Shown here piece after piece: positions 63,644-64,000 of a stretch of 64,000 nucleotides of DNA. The stretch spans positions 53,805,501 through 53,869,500 of the forward strand of contig CP136898.1 in the NCBI GenBank assembly GCA_034359265.1. The letters run 5' to 3'. Source of the stretch: Canna indica (taxonomy: Eukaryota; Streptophyta; Magnoliopsida; Zingiberales; Cannaceae). The notes beneath the pieces were generated by a model. That model had not been told where the DNA came from. It saw only the letters and a list, made by a program, of their open reading frames with translations, and made no database searches. How positions within the stretch are numbered: the first letter of the stretch is position 1; the number at the start of each line of letters is the position of its first letter. Both the position numbers and the translations under genes were made by a program.

Positions 63644-64000
63644 GTGAACGTTCTGGAGTCGGTCGGGACTCAGATTGCTGGGCGTTTCGAGCCGATACCC
63701 CGAAGTTCAATTAGTCGACTTCGTTCAAGATTCTATTCGAAAAAATCTTGCAATTCATTGCATTAGTCTATCAAAAATAACTCGATTAACAAATTCTCCC
63801 ATCATAGTGAATGTTCTGGAGTCGGTCGGGACTCAGATTTCTGGTCGTTTCGATTCGATACCCCGAAGTTCAATCAGTCGGCTTCGTTCAAGATTCTATT
63901 CTAAAATTCTTGCAATTCTTTGCATCAGTCAGTCAAAAATAACTCGATTAACAACTTATCCCATCACAGTGAATGTTCTGGAGTCGGTCGGGACTCAGAT
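63644..64000 (+). repeat. Domain F partial block at window edge
   Basis: M (63644, with CAGT-type TTAGTCGACTTCG), a (63807) and the first 32 bp of b (from 63969). The array runs on past the window. Confidence 0.9.

Larger units (their letters stand above)
1..64000 (+). repeat. Higher-order satellite DNA array, ~162-bp monomer
   Basis: A single tandem array fills the window, with every monomer in the same orientation. The GTGAA(T/C)GTTCTGG phase point recurs every 162 bp (105, 267, 429, 591, 753, 915, 1077), with rare 160-, 161- and 163-bp monomers. From 105 to 63969 this gives 394 complete monomers. Monomer classes recur in fixed orders, so this is higher-order satellite DNA and not a simple monomeric array. 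There is no inserted mobile element, unique sequence or inversion. Satellites of this size and organisation are commonly centromeric or pericentromeric; that role is inferred, not shown. I do not recognise the family. Confidence 0.98.
51971..64000 (+). repeat. Domain F: 8-mers and 9-mers, 2756-bp 17-mer period
   Basis: Block lengths run 2, 8, 9, 8, 9, 11, 8, 9, 8 and a partial. The 8-mer is M-a-b-c-d-d-c-d (1297 bp) and the 9-mer is M-a-b-(c-d)3 (1459 bp); together they repeat with a 2756-bp period. CATCATAGTG is frequent in a and d, and the a monomer reads TTTCGATTCG and TTCTAAAATTC. Confidence 0.9.

Noticed and set aside
1..64000. CRISPR array
   Set aside because: There are no unique spacers. 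The whole 162-bp unit is repeated and the variable positions are shared by class, as in satellite DNA.

Overview
The whole 64-kb window is one uninterrupted tandem satellite array. I see no gene, RNA gene, transposon, unique spacer or CRISPR array. The repeat is a ~162-bp monomer, always head-to-tail in the same orientation. Walking the array from one conserved GTGAAT/CGTTCTGG phase point (positions 105 to 63969) gives 394 complete monomers plus a partial one at each edge. By the same arithmetic 333 are 162 bp, 50 are 163 bp, eight are 161 bp and three are 160 bp, and these add up exactly.

Monomers fall into five recurrent classes. Here they are called M (163 bp, one extra A in an A-tract), a, b, c (carries CCCGGG and is the most diverged) and d. 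They form higher-order repeats (HORs). Most blocks follow the pattern M-a-b-(c-d)n with n from 0 to 4, giving 3-, 5-, 7-, 9- and 11-mers. Variants insert an a'-b'-c-d module (8- and 10-mers) or repeat a d (8-mers). Six domains can be drawn: A (1-5291) 8-mers of 1297 bp; B (5292-13721) an 18-mer of 2918 bp; C (13722-24417) 11-, 10- and 2-mer blocks with 1945-bp and 5673-bp duplications; D (24418-41598) a mosaic with a 1298-bp 8-mer; E (41599-51970) a near-identical 17-mer of 2755 bp; F (51971-64000) 8-mers and 9-mers with a 2756-bp period. The M monomer changes type sharply at about 41.6 kb.

The long plus-strand open frames (up to 633 codons) are by-products of 162 being 54 x 3 with few stops in the consensus. 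They break wherever an M monomer or a 160/161-bp monomer shifts the frame, and class differences change amino acids freely, so none is annotated as a gene.

The organism is a eukaryote. Monomer length close to a nucleosome, nested HORs and local homogenisation are typical of centromeric or pericentromeric heterochromatin. CpG is not depleted (10 CpG in a 162-bp representative monomer, by hand count), which argues weakly against heavily methylated vertebrate or plant DNA and fits an insect or other invertebrate. I do not recognise the satellite family. Centromere function is inference only.
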